Shown: positions 23,676 to 32,372, numbered from the stretch's first letter. The stretch: DNA of 64,000 nucleotides from Halopseudomonas sabulinigri (GCF_900105255.1 NZ_LT629763.1:2542001-2606000); one strand, 5' to 3'. The notes: generated by a model from the letters alone, not told the origin. Numbers and translations: made by a program.

Positions 23676-24447
23676 CGCCGCCGCGCGCCGCGCGCTGCTG
23701 TTGAACCTCTCGCCCTGGCTATTCTTTGTGGGCTTGATCGTGCTCTGGGAGGTGGTTTGCCGCGTCTTCGAGCTGCCGACCTACGTATTGCCGGCACCCT
23801 CGGCGATTTTCAGCGCCTTTTTCGACGTTGAATTCAGCCGCTGGATGATGCATCTGTGGGCTACGCTGCGCGTGGCGCTGATGGGCTTTGCGCTGTCGAT
23901 CGTGATCGCCATTCCGTTGGCCATTGCCATGATGCGCTCGGAGTTTCTCTCGCGCACCCTCTACCCGCTGCTGGTGGTGATCCAGTCCACGCCGGTGGTC
24001 GCGGTCGCGCCGCTGATCATCGTCATGATGGGCTCGGACGATCCCTCGCGCGTGCTGATTACCTGCCTGCTGACCTTCTTCCCGCTGGTGGTCTCTACCG
24101 CCACCGGGATCAACGAGACGCCGGGAGAACTGATCGAGCTGAGCCGCTCGCTGGATGCACCGACCCGCCGCGAAACCTGGCAGATCCGCATTCCCTACGC
24201 GATTCCGCACATCTTCAGCGGCCTCAAGGTAGCGATCACCTTGGCGATCATCGGCGCCGTGGTGGCCGAGTTTGTCGCCGCCGAAGAAGGGCTCGGCTAT
24301 TTCATCCAGTTCTCGACCTCGTTCTTCAAGATTCCGCAGGCCTTTGCCGGTCTGTTCTTCCTCGCCATTGTCAGCCTGCTGCTGTTCAAGTCGGTGCAAT
24401 GGACCCAGCAGATCTTCTTCGCCTGGAGCCTGCCGAAGAAAAAATAA
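23656..24447 (+). CDS. ABC importer permease (TauC/SsuC-like)
   Basis: 263 residues with about six transmembrane segments. The EAA-type loop (LDAPTRRETWQIRIPYAIPHIF) couples it to the ATPase. It begins 20 bases inside the ATPase gene, with a plausible ribosome-binding site in the coding sequence (AAGGAAA). It completes the second importer; a terminator-like hairpin follows before the deaminase gene. Confidence 0.9.
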   Translation: MSQTPTDAAARRALLLNLSPWLFFVGLIVLWEVVCRVFELPTYVLPAPSAIFSAFFDVEFSRWMMHLWATLRVALMGFALSIVIAIPLAIAMMRSEFLSRTLYPLLVVIQSTPVVAVAPLIIVMMGSDDPSRVLITCLLTFFPLVVSTATGINETPGELIELSRSLDAPTRRETWQIRIPYAIPHIFSGLKVAITLAIIGAVVAEFVAAEEGLGYFIQFSTSFFKIPQAFAGLFFLAIVSLLLFKSVQWTQQIFFAWSLPKKK

Positions 24448-24453
24448 GTCGCT

Positions 24454-24479
24454 GCCGGGCATTACAAACACTGCCCGGC
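24454..24479 (+). terminator. Hairpin after the second importer
   Basis: GCCGGGCA / TGCCCGGC stem with a 10-base loop, just after the permease stop. It may attenuate rather than fully separate the deaminase gene. Confidence 0.55.
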
Positions 24480-24521
24480 CACGCCCTACATCCAGCAATA
24501 GATGCAACAAGGACCATTTTT

Positions 24522-25004
24522 GTGAGCCATACCGAACGCGACATCCACTTTCTGCGTGACAGCTTCCGCCTGGCCGAACAAGCCGCCGAGCAGGGCATCC
24601 ACCCCTTCGCTGCCATCCTCGTCGATGCCGACGGCAAGGTGCTGATGGAGCAGCTCAACGCTTTCCTGCCCGATCACGACATGACCGGCCACGCCGAGCG
24701 GGTGCTGATGACCCGCGCCAACACCACTTACTCACCAGAAGTGCTGGCCGGCTGCACCATGTACACCTCCGCCGAGCCCTGCGCCATGTGCGCCGGCGCG
24801 GTGTACTGGGCCGGCGTTGGCCGCGTGGTCTACGGCGCCAGCGAAAAGCGCCTGAAAGAACTCACCGGCAACCACCCGGAAAACCCCACCCTGGATCTGC
24901 CCTGCCGCACCGTGTTCGAGTCCGGTCAGCGCAAGGTCGAGGTGGTTGGCCCGCTACTGGAAGAAGAATCCGCCCAGGTGCACTTCGAGTTCTGGAAAGA
25001 CTGA
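24522..25004 (+). CDS. Nucleobase/nucleoside deaminase (guanine deaminase GuaD / TadA-like fold)
   Basis: 160 residues from a GTG with AAGGA 8 bases upstream. It has the zinc cytidine-deaminase-fold motifs HAE (GHAERVLM) and PCxxC (EPCAMCAG). The family includes Bacillus-type guanine deaminase, cytosine deaminase and tRNA adenosine deaminase; the length and the isolated HAE/PCAMC pattern fit a free-base deaminase. Placed at the end of the importer series, it probably releases ammonia from an imported base. Guanine, cytosine or isoguanine-like substrates are all possible. Confidence 0.82.
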   Translation: MSHTERDIHFLRDSFRLAEQAAEQGIHPFAAILVDADGKVLMEQLNAFLPDHDMTGHAERVLMTRANTTYSPEVLAGCTMYTSAEPCAMCAGAVYWAGVGRVVYGASEKRLKELTGNHPENPTLDLPCRTVFESGQRKVEVVGPLLEEESAQVHFEFWKD

Positions 25005-25024
25005 CCCTCAAGCCGGAACCGGAA

Positions 25025-25042
25025 GGGAGGCGGGTGCCTCCC
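25025..25042. terminator. Hairpin between convergent deaminase and AraC-type genes
   Basis: GGGAGGC-GGGT-GCCTCCC, a 7-bp GC stem with a 4-base loop, 20 bases after the deaminase stop. Confidence 0.5.
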
Positions 25043-25145
25043 GGCCAGCGGCGGTGGGGCTGGCCACGGCGCTAGAGATGCTGTCAGACCTTACCGGCAA
25101 CGCCGCGCCCCGCTGGCGAGACCCTCTAGTTCTCAACCCTGGCAA

Positions 25146-26111
25146 TCAACCTTGCCGGTAACGCGCCGGGGTCATGCCCTGCCAGCGGCGGAAGGCGCGA
25201 ACGAAGGCGTTCTCGTCCGAAAAGCCGAGCTGTTCGGCAATGTGCGCCACGCTCTGCTTGCCCTGTAACGCCTGGCAGGCCATTTCCTGCAGCACGTTCT
25301 CGCGCAGCGCCTTGAACGACAGGCCTTCCTCGGCCAGTTTGCGGTTCAGGTGGCGACCGCTGATGTTCAATTGCTCGGCGATGCGCTCCTTGCCCCAGCG
25401 CGGCTGCAGCCGCACGGCGCGCTGGACTTCGGCGCTGAGGCTGTGCTGGCCGAGGGCTTCGAGCGTTTCATCGGCCAGCTGGCGCAGATGCTCACGCAGC
25501 GCGCTGTTGGCCTGAATCAGTGGCAGCGACAGCTGGTCGACGCTGAAGCTGAGGCGGTTGTGGCCGGCGTTGAACTGTAGCGGGCAATCGACCAGCTCAC
25601 GGTAGTCGGCTTCTGCGCTGAGCGGCGCATGGGCAAAGTGAATGCTATGCGGCTGGAAGCGCCCGCCGGTCGACCAGCGCGTCAGGTTCAGCTGCGTGGC
25701 CAGCACGGCCTCGACTCGCTCGGCCTGACGTACCGCCAGATGCGGCTGGTATTCGATCCAGGCCAGTGCGCCCTGCTGCTGCAGGCTGAAATCACCGCCG
25801 GCACCAATCACCGGGGCGTACTCCACCAATTGCTCCAGCGCCTCGCCCAGAGTGTCGCAGGTGACCAGCAGCATGCCGGCGCTATCGAGATGCCCCACCT
25901 GAATATCCAGCCCCAGGCGCAGCCCGGCAAGCGGGTCGGGCAGCAGGGCGCAATAGCTTTCCCAGAGTTCATCCTGCACCGCCAGCGGTATGCGCTCGCG
26001 CGCCTGCAGCCGCGAACACAAGTGCGCGGGCAGAGCCACGCCATGCCGCGCTGCGGACTGCAGCAGCGCCTGGGCGTAGAGTGGGGTGACGCTGTGGGTG
26101 TCGTCTGACAT
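25146..26111 (-). CDS. AraC-family transcriptional regulator (Arabinose_bd + HTH_18 type)
   Basis: 321 residues. The N-terminal ~200-residue sensor resembles the OruR/ArgR-type Arabinose_bd domain (HLDSAGMLLVTCDTLGEALE). The C-terminal double helix-turn-helix contains ISGRHLNRKLAEEGLSFKAL and the signature VAHIAEQLGFSDENAFVRAF. It is divergent from the flavin monooxygenase operon with about 100 bases between, so it most likely activates that operon in response to a pathway substrate. No inverted operator could be assigned. Confidence 0.87.
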   Translation of the reverse strand: MSDDTHSVTPLYAQALLQSAARHGVALPAHLCSRLQARERIPLAVQDELWESYCALLPDPLAGLRLGLDIQVGHLDSAGMLLVTCDTLGEALEQLVEYAPVIGAGGDFSLQQQGALAWIEYQPHLAVRQAERVEAVLATQLNLTRWSTGGRFQPHSIHFAHAPLSAEADYRELVDCPLQFNAGHNRLSFSVDQLSLPLIQANSALREHLRQLADETLEALGQHSLSAEVQRAVRLQPRWGKERIAEQLNISGRHLNRKLAEEGLSFKALRENVLQEMACQALQGKQSVAHIAEQLGFSDENAFVRAFRRWQGMTPARYRQG

Positions 26112-26215
26112 GGCGTGAATTGCCGGTTTCCTGTCCCGTTTGGTGCGATACCCGCACAGGCTGATTAGCTAGACTCTGCATCATAACAACAATGTCCCTG
26201 ATCGGAGCACACCAC

Positions 26216-27544
26216 ATGTACGCTGTCATTGGCGCCGGCCCCATGGGTCTGGCCACGGCCCGCAACCTGCAGAAACTGGATATCCCCTTCGTCGGCCTGG
26301 AGCTGAACAACGATGTGGGCGGCCTGTGGGACATCGACAACCCGCACAGCACCATGTACGAGACCGCGCACCTGATTTCCTCCAAGCGGATGACCGAGTT
26401 CGCCGAGTTCCCCATGGGCGAGGAGGTGGCCAGCTACCCGCACCACAGCGAACTGAAACGCTATTTCCGCGACTACGCCACGCATTTTGATCTGTATCGC
26501 CACTACGAATTCAACACCCGGGTGATCAGCATCAGCCCGCAGAGCGGTGGTTGGCAGCTGGTGACCGAGCGCAACGGTGAGCAGCAAAGCCGCCACGTGG
26601 AAGGCGTGCTGATTGCCAACGGCACCCTGCACACGCCCAACCGGCCACAGCTGCCGGGCGAGTTCGCTGGCCGCATCATGCACTCCAGCGAGTACCGCGA
26701 CCCTTCGGTATTCAAGGACAAGCGCGTGCTCATCGTCGGCTGCGGCAACTCGGGCGCCGACATTGCCGTGGATGCGGTGCACCATGCCAAATCGGTGGAT
26801 ATGAGCCTGCGCCGCGGCTATTACTTTCTGCCCAAGTTTCTCAAGGGTCGGCCTATCGATACCCTGGGCGGCAAGTTCAAGCTGCCGCGCAAACTCAAAC
26901 AACGCGTGGATGCGGCGCTGATCCGCTTCATCATGGGCAAGCCATCGGATTACGGCCTGCCCGACCCGGACTACCGCCTGTACGAGTCGCACCCGGTGGT
27001 CAACTCGCTGATTCTGCATCACCTGGGGCATGGCGATATCAAGGCGCGCCGCGACATTCAGGGCCTGAACGGCAATGAAGTGGATTTTGTCGACGGCGAA
27101 AGCGCCGAGTACGACCTGATCCTGCTCGCCACTGGCTACCAGCTCGATTATCCCTTTGTGGACCGTCAGCATCTGAACTGGCCGGCCCAGCTTGACGCGC
27201 CGCAGCTGTACCTCAACGTGTTCCACCCCGAATACCACAACCTATTCATGATGGGCATGATCGAAGCGGCCGGGCTGGGCTGGGAAGGGCGCAATCTGCA
27301 AGCGCGATTGGCCGCGCTCTACATTCACCAGCGCCAGCAGTGCAGCGCCGCCGCGCTCACCTTTGACCAGATCAAGCGCACGCAGGCCACAGCCAGTCTG
27401 GACGGCGGCTACGACTACATCAAGCTGGCGCGCATGGCCTACTACGTCAACAAGGATGCCTACCTGGCGGCCCTCAAGCAGCACATTGCCGAGCTTGAAG
27501 CCGGGCTTGAGCAGCACGCGCCGCAGCCGGTAGCCGCCACATGA
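26216..27544 (+). CDS. Flavin-containing monooxygenase
   Basis: 442 residues; the ATG preceded by CGGAGC is preferred to one 24 bases upstream without a site. FAD-binding GAGPMG is at 6-11, the FMO fingerprint FAGRIMHSSEY near 155-165, and the second Rossmann motif GCGNSGADIA for NADPH. Members carry out Baeyer-Villiger or heteroatom oxygenation of small lipophilic compounds. The operon continues with a BASS-type symporter (4-base overlap) and two SDR-type enzymes, suggesting uptake and oxidation of an organic acid, terpenoid or steroid-like compound. The substrate is not identifiable. Confidence 0.86.
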   Translation: MYAVIGAGPMGLATARNLQKLDIPFVGLELNNDVGGLWDIDNPHSTMYETAHLISSKRMTEFAEFPMGEEVASYPHHSELKRYFRDYATHFDLYRHYEFNTRVISISPQSGGWQLVTERNGEQQSRHVEGVLIANGTLHTPNRPQLPGEFAGRIMHSSEYRDPSVFKDKRVLIVGCGNSGADIAVDAVHHAKSVDMSLRRGYYFLPKFLKGRPIDTLGGKFKLPRKLKQRVDAALIRFIMGKPSDYGLPDPDYRLYESHPVVNSLILHHLGHGDIKARRDIQGLNGNEVDFVDGESAEYDLILLATGYQLDYPFVDRQHLNWPAQLDAPQLYLNVFHPEYHNLFMMGMIEAAGLGWEGRNLQARLAALYIHQRQQCSAAALTFDQIKRTQATASLDGGYDYIKLARMAYYVNKDAYLAALKQHIAELEAGLEQHAPQPVAAT

Positions 27545-28488
27545 GCGGCGCGCTGCCGATCCAATTTGATCCGGCCAGCCTGATTCTGCTCAACATCATC
27601 ATGGCCGGGATGATGTTTGGCGTCTCGCTGACGCTCAAGCTGGACGACTTCAAACGCCTCCTCAAGGCGCCGGTAGCACCGGTGGCCGGTCTGTTTGCGC
27701 AGTTTCTGCTGCTGCCGCTGGCCACCTGCCTGCTGACCTGGGTGCTGCGCATTGACCCCGAGCTGGCGCTGGGCATGATCCTGGTTGCCTCCTGCCCCGG
27801 CGGCAGCTTCTCCAACGTGATGACCTGGCTGGGCAAGGGCAACGTGGCGGTGTCGGTCAGCATGACGGCTATCTCCAGCCTGGCTGCCACCGTGCTAACA
27901 CCGCTCAACTTTGCCTTCTACGGCTGGCTCAACCCGCATACCCGCGCCTACCTCACGCAGATCAGCCTGGAGCCGGGCAGCATTCTGCTGATCGTGCTGC
28001 TGGTGCTGGCGGTGCCGCTGGTTCTCGGCATGCTCAGTGGCCGGCGCTGGCCGCAGCTGGCCCAGCGCAGTGAAAAGCCGCTGCGGGTGATCTCGTTGCT
28101 GGTATTTCTGGGCTTTGTCGGCATTGCCTTCAGCAACAACTTCGCGCTGTTTATCGAGCGCTTCAACAGCTTCTTCTGGCTGGTGGTGGCGCACAACCTG
28201 CTGGCGCTGTCGCTGGGGTACGGCATGGCGCGGCTGATGAAGCTGCCGGTGGCCGACCGCCGCGCGGTGACCATGGAGGTGGGTATTCAGAACTCCGGGC
28301 TGGGGCTGGTAATCCTCTTCACCTTTTTCCCCGAGGCCGGCGGCATGATGCTGATCACTGCCTTCTGGGGCACCTGGCATCTGGTTTCCGGGCTGACCCT
28401 GTCTCAGATCTGGTCACGCCAGAGCCGCCGCGCCGCCGAACACGCACAACACCTTGCCGCCCAGCGCGGCGCAGAACAGAGCCTGTAA
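27541..28488 (+). CDS. Bile acid:sodium symporter (BASS) family transporter
   Basis: 315 residues with about nine or ten hydrophobic segments. The family's ASCPGGSFSNVMTWLGKGN substrate/sodium region (about residues 80-100) and the GIQNSGLGLVI segment are both intact. It overlaps the monooxygenase gene by ATGA, indicating coupled expression. It would import an organic anion with sodium. Bacterial members carry keto acids, bile acid analogues and unknown anions, so the ligand remains open. Confidence 0.87.
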   Translation: MSGALPIQFDPASLILLNIIMAGMMFGVSLTLKLDDFKRLLKAPVAPVAGLFAQFLLLPLATCLLTWVLRIDPELALGMILVASCPGGSFSNVMTWLGKGNVAVSVSMTAISSLAATVLTPLNFAFYGWLNPHTRAYLTQISLEPGSILLIVLLVLAVPLVLGMLSGRRWPQLAQRSEKPLRVISLLVFLGFVGIAFSNNFALFIERFNSFFWLVVAHNLLALSLGYGMARLMKLPVADRRAVTMEVGIQNSGLGLVILFTFFPEAGGMMLITAFWGTWHLVSGLTLSQIWSRQSRRAAEHAQHLAAQRGAEQSL

Positions 28489-28490
28489 GC

Positions 28491-29420
28491 ATGAGCAAAC
28501 GCATTCTTATCACCGGCGCGGCCGGTTACATCGGCCATCAGCTCGGGAACCGCCTGGCCAAGGATTATCACGTGGTGGGCACCGACCTGCGCAGCCGCGA
28601 TGACGTCGACTTCCCACTGCAGATCATGGATATCCGCGACCGCGAACTGGCGGCGCTGCTGAAGCAAAAGCAGATCACCCACGTGGTGCACCTGGCCTCC
28701 GTTCTGCAAGCCTCGAAGGACCGCGAACGTGACTTTGATATCGACGTCAACGGCACCCGCAACGTACTGCGCGCCTGCATCGAAGCCGGCGTGCAGCACC
28801 TGACGGTCACCAGCTCGGGTGCGGCCTACGGCTATTACCCAGACAATCCGACCTGGATTGACGAAGGCGACGCCATTCGCGGCAACGCCGAGTTTGCCTA
28901 TTCCGATCACAAGCGGCAGGTGGAAGAGTTGCTGGCCACCTTCCGCAGCAACCACCCCGAGCTGCAGCAACTGATCTTCCGCCCCGGCACCGTGCTGGGC
29001 ACGGACACCCGCAACCAGATCACCGGGCTGTTTGAAGCCAAGCGCGTACTGACCATCAAGGGCAGCGACTCGCCCTTTGTGTTCATCTGGGATCAGGACG
29101 TGCTTGCCGCCATGGAAATGGGCATCCGCGAAGACAAGCGCGGCATTTACAACATGGCCGGCGATGGCGCCCTGACTATGCGCGAAATCGCCCAACGGCT
29201 GAACAAGCCGACGCTCACTCTTGCGCCCTGGGTGCTGAAGAGCGCACTGCAAGTCGCCAAATGGCTAGGCAAACCCACCGGCCCCGAGCAGATCAACTTT
29301 CTGCGCTACCGCCCGGTGCTGAGCAATCAGCGGCTGAAGAACGAGTTCGGCTATCAGCTGCAGAAAACCTCGGCCGAGACCTTCGATTTTTTTGTCGAAG
29401 CCCGGGGGCTGCGGCGCTGA
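28491..29420 (+). CDS. NAD-dependent epimerase/dehydratase (extended SDR)
   Basis: 309 residues. N-terminal TGAAGYIGHQLG nucleotide-binding motif, a Thr-Ser stretch (VTSSGAAYG) and the catalytic YSDHK (YxxxK). It begins 2 bases after the symporter stop. It probably oxidises or reduces a hydroxyl or keto group of the compound handled by the operon; extended SDRs of this type also occur as steroid/terpenoid 3-hydroxy dehydrogenases. Function is assigned only at superfamily level. Confidence 0.83.
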   Translation: MSKRILITGAAGYIGHQLGNRLAKDYHVVGTDLRSRDDVDFPLQIMDIRDRELAALLKQKQITHVVHLASVLQASKDRERDFDIDVNGTRNVLRACIEAGVQHLTVTSSGAAYGYYPDNPTWIDEGDAIRGNAEFAYSDHKRQVEELLATFRSNHPELQQLIFRPGTVLGTDTRNQITGLFEAKRVLTIKGSDSPFVFIWDQDVLAAMEMGIREDKRGIYNMAGDGALTMREIAQRLNKPTLTLAPWVLKSALQVAKWLGKPTGPEQINFLRYRPVLSNQRLKNEFGYQLQKTSAETFDFFVEARGLRR

Positions 29421-29494
29421 CGGGAAGGCCGAGTTCCTACTCGGCCAAGGTGCTGCGGCGCGCTCGCGGGTCGAGTTGGAACTCGACCTTCCCG
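29421..29494. repeat. Paired REP elements (BIME-like)
   Basis: GGGAAGGCCGAGTTCCTACTCGGCC and, in opposite orientation, GGTCGAGTTGGAACTCGACCTTCCC. The layout is the same as at 15098. It lies inside the operon, between the epimerase and the second SDR gene. Confidence 0.75.
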
Positions 29495-29562
29495 GGCGGA
29501 GCGACTTTGCAGCGCAGGAACTGTTCAGCTCACATCAAACAACAATAAAAGAATACGCCAAC

Positions 29563-30348
29563 ATGAAGACAATATTGATCACCGGTGCCGCCTCCGGCCT
29601 GGGCTGGGCCATGGCGCAGCGCTGGTTTGCCGCCGGCCACCAGTTAGTACTGGCCGATATCAACGCCGAACTGCTGGCCGAGCGCGAAGCTCAGCTCAAC
29701 GCGCCAGAGCGGGTGCTCACGGTGGTCGCCGACATCACCCAGGCCGAAGACATCCAGCGCCTGATCGGCGCCACCGAACAAAAGTTTGGCCGGCTGGATA
29801 GGCTGGTCAACAACGCCGGTATTACCCACCGCTCACCCGCGCACAAGACTGACCCGGCGGTGTTCCGCAAGGTCATGGCGGTCGACTGGCAGGGCCCGGT
29901 GGAACTGACCATGGCGGCGTTGCCGCTGCTGCGCGCCAGCCGTGGCGAGATTCTCTGCATCGGCTCCATGGCCGGCTGGATGCCGGTGCCGGGGCGCGCC
30001 GCCTACTGCGCCGCCAAGGGCGCGCTGACCCAGTTCTTCGAGGTGCTGCGGCTGGAGCTGGAAGCCGACGGCATCCACGTGTTGATGGTCTACCCCAGCT
30101 TTCTCGACACGCCCATCGAGCACAACGCCCTGGGCAAGGATGGCAAGCCCGCCAGCCACGCGCGCTCCATGGTCGGCGGCATGCGCAGCGCGGAATGGAT
30201 GGTAGAACTGATCGACAAAGCGCTCGCAAACGGGCAACGTTGGCTGCTGCCCGAGCCGGTGTCGAAATTCGGCAGCCTGCTCTGGCGCTTCGCCCCGGCG
30301 CTTTACTTGCGTCAGGTACGCAAACGTTTTGCCGGAGAGCTAAGTTGA
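29563..30348 (+). CDS. Short-chain dehydrogenase/reductase
   Basis: 261 residues from the ATG after a poorly marked site (ATACGCCAAC). TGAASGLG cofactor motif, NNAG, catalytic serine in CIGSMAGW and YCAAK. The C-terminal FAPALYLRQVRKRF segment is somewhat hydrophobic, as in SDRs that act on lipophilic substrates. It is separated from the epimerase by a REP pair but is probably still in the same transcription unit as the genes on either side. Confidence 0.87.
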   Translation: MKTILITGAASGLGWAMAQRWFAAGHQLVLADINAELLAEREAQLNAPERVLTVVADITQAEDIQRLIGATEQKFGRLDRLVNNAGITHRSPAHKTDPAVFRKVMAVDWQGPVELTMAALPLLRASRGEILCIGSMAGWMPVPGRAAYCAAKGALTQFFEVLRLELEADGIHVLMVYPSFLDTPIEHNALGKDGKPASHARSMVGGMRSAEWMVELIDKALANGQRWLLPEPVSKFGSLLWRFAPALYLRQVRKRFAGELS

Positions 30349-30355
30349 GGGCTCA

Positions 30356-31096
30356 ATGATCGTCGACCCCTGGATCTGGCTGGGTGTCTTTATCCTGCTG
30401 GCTTATACCATCGAAGCCATTACCGGCTTCGGCAGCATCGTTATAGCACTGTCACTCGGCGCACTGCTGCTGCCCATCCCCGAGATGCTACCGGTTCTGG
30501 TGCCGTTGAATATCTTCATGAGCGGCTATCTGGCCTGGCGCAACCGTCAGCACATCCAATGGTCGTTGCTGCTCAAGCTGATTCTGCCGCTGATGCTGCT
30601 CGGCATGCTGCTTGGCTACGGCCTGCGGCCTTGGCTCGACGGCCAGCTGCTCAAGGGACTGTTCGGTCTGCTGGTGCTCTGGTTTGCCGGGCGTGAATTA
30701 CTGCGCCTGTTTCGCGGCCATGAAAGTGCCGCCCATCCCGGCTGGCTCAGCCGCAGCCTAACGCTCGGCGCCGGCGTCACCCACGGCCTGTTCGCCTCCG
30801 GCGGCCCGCTGCTGGTCTACGCCCTGGCCGGCACCACACTGGACAAGAGCAAACTGCGCGCCACCCTGATCAGCGTCTGGTTTGGCCTCAACAGCAGCAT
30901 GACCCTCCTGTTCCTGCTCGACGGCAGCCTGCTGCCCAGCGTGCCGCATATTCTCAGCTACCTGCCGCTACTGGTGATCGGCGTACTGCTGGGCGAGTTT
31001 CTGCATCACCGCCTGAACGAGCAGCGCTTTCGGCAGGTGATTTATTCGTTGCTGGTGGTGACGGGGGGGTTGTTGTTGGGTAAGGCGGTGGTGTGA
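30356..31096 (+). CDS. TauE/SafE (TSUP) family membrane transporter
   Basis: 246 residues, about eight membrane segments. The repeat halves ITGFGSIVIALSLGALLLP and THGLFASGGPLLVYAL are typical of the TSUP/sulfite-exporter family. It starts 7 bases after the SDR stop. These proteins export sulfite, sulfoacetate or other small organic anions; which one is not visible here. It ends the catabolic operon and is followed by a single REP. Confidence 0.85.
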   Translation: MIVDPWIWLGVFILLAYTIEAITGFGSIVIALSLGALLLPIPEMLPVLVPLNIFMSGYLAWRNRQHIQWSLLLKLILPLMLLGMLLGYGLRPWLDGQLLKGLFGLLVLWFAGRELLRLFRGHESAAHPGWLSRSLTLGAGVTHGLFASGGPLLVYALAGTTLDKSKLRATLISVWFGLNSSMTLLFLLDGSLLPSVPHILSYLPLLVIGVLLGEFLHHRLNEQRFRQVIYSLLVVTGGLLLGKAVV

Positions 31097-31104
31097 GCGC
31101 GGCT

Positions 31105-31130
31105 GGTCGAGTTGGAACTCGACCCTCCCG
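31105..31130. repeat. Single REP element
   Basis: GGTCGAGTTGGAACTCGACC followed by CTCCCGG, the same core as one half of the BIMEs at 15098 and 29421. It lies between convergent TauE-like and Fic genes. Confidence 0.72.
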
Positions 31131-31166
31131 GCCACGATGCGAGGCCTTTATAAACTCGCAGCGCAA

Positions 31167-32291
31167 TCAACCCCACCGGACCTGATACCGCGTACTCCGC
31201 CCACCGCCCGGCAGGCGCTCGATGCAGCCCTTGTCCAGCAAGTCAGCCAGATGCCGCGTTGCCGTCGCCTTGGATACCTTGGCCACGGCCTGATATTGCG
31301 CTGCGCTGATGCCCTGTTCGAAACCGCGCTCGCCGCCATCCAGCAATCGGTTTAATACCTTTTTTTGCTCGACAGACAAGGCCAGGGTGCGGCGCTTTTG
31401 CCAGTAACGCGCCTTTGCAAGCAGCCGCTCAATACGCGCCAACGCCTCCTGCAGGCTGTGCAGCAGGGTAGTGAGAAACCACTCCAGCCAATCGGTAATG
31501 TCCAATCCGCCTCTTTGGCTGGCTTCCAGAATGCGGTAGTAGCCCGCCCGGTTGGCCAGGATACTGGCCGACATGGCATGTAGCCGAATAGCCTGCGGCT
31601 CGGCTTGGGCCAGCGCCAGATCGGTGATGGCGCGGGTGAGTCGGCCATTGCCGTCGTCAAACGGGTGCAGGGTGACAAACCAGAAATGCGCGATACCCGC
31701 GCGCAACAACGGATCAAGCGTGTCGTCGCGACGGCTTGCGTCAAACCAGGTCAGGAAGGCATCCAGCGCCAATTCCAGCCCTTCACGTGGTGGTGCTTCA
31801 AAATGCACCTTGGGGTTGTCCAATCTGCCGGAAACCACCTGCATGGGATCATCGCCACGCAACGCCGCCACGTGAATCGGACGCGACAGCGACGCCCCTT
31901 GGCTGGGGAACAAACAGGCATGCCAGGCAAACAGCCGCTCGGCACTCAGGGGTTGCGCCAGATTGGTGGTGGCATCCAGCATGAGGTCTGCCAGCCCCTC
32001 ACTGCGCGCGCTGACTTTGCCCTCGGGCGCCAAACCCAGCCGCCGTGCGAGGGATGACCGCACCGACTGCACGTTAAGCGTTTCGCCCTCGATCGCGGAG
32101 GATGTAATGATGTTCTGCAGCAGTGCATCCAGACTAGTGCGCGCCTCTTCGTCGGCCTCGACCGCGCCCGCCATCCCCAGCAGTCGGCCCTGAGCCTGAG
32201 TACAGGCACGCAGCAACGGCGCCAGGCGCTCCGTTTGCCATACAAAGCGCGGCCAATCCGCTTGCTGCCATATCCAGAATGCTGTTTGCAT
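31167..32291 (-). CDS. Fic-family AMP transferase with C-terminal winged helix
   Basis: 374 residues from the ATG (MQTAFWIWQQADWP) with GGGAAG upstream. The N-terminal DUF4172-like region carries the class II inhibitory helix (Ser64-xxx-Glu68-Gly69 within SSAIEGE). The canonical Fic motif HPFDDGNGRLTR lies at 209-220, so it should transfer AMP (or a related moiety) to a target hydroxyl, with the inhibitory glutamate in place. The C-terminal about 50 residues (VAKVSKATATRHLADLLDKG) form a DNA-binding winged helix. A four-half-site inverted-repeat array precedes the gene, so it probably regulates its own promoter. No partner toxin/antitoxin is seen. Confidence 0.9.
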   Translation of the reverse strand: MQTAFWIWQQADWPRFVWQTERLAPLLRACTQAQGRLLGMAGAVEADEEARTSLDALLQNIITSSAIEGETLNVQSVRSSLARRLGLAPEGKVSARSEGLADLMLDATTNLAQPLSAERLFAWHACLFPSQGASLSRPIHVAALRGDDPMQVVSGRLDNPKVHFEAPPREGLELALDAFLTWFDASRRDDTLDPLLRAGIAHFWFVTLHPFDDGNGRLTRAITDLALAQAEPQAIRLHAMSASILANRAGYYRILEASQRGGLDITDWLEWFLTTLLHSLQEALARIERLLAKARYWQKRRTLALSVEQKKVLNRLLDGGERGFEQGISAAQYQAVAKVSKATATRHLADLLDKGCIERLPGGGRSTRYQVRWG

Positions 32292-32309
32292 CGGCTTCCC
32301 AACAGTTAA

Positions 32310-32372
32310 TGAGCTGAATAGCCACTCTATTCGGCTCACGTTATGAGCCGAATTTACCGGCTAATCGGCTCA
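32310..32372. promoter_or_regulatory. Operator array at the fic promoter
   Basis: Four half-sites in strict alternation: TGAGCTGAAT, ATTCGGCTCA, TGAGCCGAAT and AATCGGCTCA, with gaps of 9, 5 and 9 bases. The central pair is a perfect 10-bp dyad. The same dyad with a 9-base gap appears at 35070. The Fic protein's winged helix is the natural candidate binder (inference). Confidence 0.65.

Noticed and set aside
23856-24521. N-terminal extension of the nucleobase deaminase back over the permease
   Set aside because: It is an out-of-frame reading of the permease. The GTG with AAGGA gives a normal deaminase length.
24522-25004. TadA tRNA adenosine deaminase
   Set aside because: It has the same fold and motifs, but the context (importers, purine enzymes) and lack of a tRNA-type neighbourhood favour a free-base deaminase. 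It cannot be excluded by eye.
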